NCBI RefSeq assembly: GCF_032302195.1
Contig: NZ_CP135275.1
Coordinates: 4,340,001 to 4,404,000 of the forward strand
Origin: Paenibacillus sp. MMS20-IR301
GTDB taxonomy: Bacteria; Bacillota; Bacilli; Paenibacillales; Paenibacillaceae
DNA length: 64,000 bases
Direction of reading: 5' to 3'
This document shows, piece by piece, positions 63,880 to 64,000 of the stretch. Numbering within the stretch: the first letter of the stretch is position 1; every line of letters starts with the position of its first letter. The position numbers and the translations under genes are program-made. The notes under the pieces are model-generated. The model was not told where the DNA came from, did not search any database, and saw only the letters and a list, made by a program, of their open reading frames with translations.

Positions 63880-64000
63880 TTATGATTTGCTTCGATCCGT
63901 TACGAAGTAGATCAACGCCAGCACCGGCAGTGCCAGCCCGATCAATACCGCCATACTCCAGCCGCCGTAAGCATAGGCCCAGCCGCCCAGAGAGGACCCT
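63880..64000 (-). CDS. MFS transporter, C-terminal fragment
   Basis: The last 39 codons of a gene that enters from the right edge: [20 protein letters not shown] then a hydrophobic helix and a short basic tail (TDRSKS) before TAA at 63882-63880. The single helix with a hydrophilic end fits helix 12 of a major facilitator transporter. The substrate cannot be told. Confidence 0.6.
   Translation of the reverse strand, partial: GSSLGGWAYAYGGWSMAVLIGLALPVLALIYFVTDRSKS

Overview
The window looks like a chromosomal segment of a Paenibacillus-type endospore-forming Firmicute. The evidence is S-layer-homology (SLH) cell-surface proteins, the cortex protein CmpA next to SprT, the Bacillus-like run ydcC-alr-EndoAI-ndoA, Gram-positive ribosome binding sites (GGAGG) before most genes, and moderately high GC in the core genes.

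Region 1 (1-17.1 kb, minus strand) is one compact operon of about 14 genes. It mixes type VII secretion (ESX/Yuk) parts with Tad/type IV pilus-like parts. The ESX side has an EssC-type FtsK/SpoIIIE ATPase, a WXG100-like protein and a YukD-like ubiquitin fold. The Tad side has a membrane-anchored TadA-like ATPase, a TadB/TadC-like F-domain protein, TadZ/CpaE-like P-loop proteins, a CpaB-like SAF protein and several small single-pass pseudopilin-like proteins. An SLH protein runs off the left edge. I regard this hybrid export/pilus-like machine as the most likely undescribed system here.

Region 2 (17.3-34 kb) holds a tRNA-Glu/tRNA-Leu pair, alanine dehydrogenase, a branched-chain amino acid ABC transporter operon (livH-M-G-F-J), a tRNA-Asn/tRNA-Ser pair, a metallo-beta-lactamase-fold hydrolase divergent from an Lrp/AsnC regulator, and a 2345-residue secreted SLH protein with trefoil-like repeats, a carbohydrate-binding module and a parallel beta-helix.

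Region 3 (34-39 kb) has a pentapeptide-repeat protein, sprT, cmpA, a DinB-family protein divergent from a CGNR zinc-finger protein with two 31-bp direct repeats between them, and a membrane diguanylate cyclase.

Region 4 (39-50.4 kb) is accessory DNA. It contains three type I-C-like CRISPR loci without cas genes. Two have matching leaders and the third is a leaderless two-repeat remnant. Between the two large arrays lies an AT-rich XRE / ImmA-IrrE peptidase / PIN-domain operon whose PIN gene carries an in-frame stop. Two paralogous SLH-PrcB-like proteins lie outside this block, and a TetM-like GTPase, a VOC protein and a GNAT enzyme lie within it.

Region 5 (50.4-64 kb) returns to core genes: a lipoprotein, a GNAT enzyme, tex, an MFS efflux pump with its TetR regulator and two matching operators, ndoA/EndoAI, alr, ydcC, an ECF sigma factor with its probable anti-sigma partner, and the end of another MFS gene. 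The order ydcC-alr-EndoAI-ndoA...tex...cmpA-sprT resembles what I recall of B. subtilis, with about 17 kb of accessory DNA between tex and cmpA.

Several long intergenic gaps hold small repeat clusters of three sequence families. Each is built from about four copies at roughly 50-bp pitch, and I do not recognise them.
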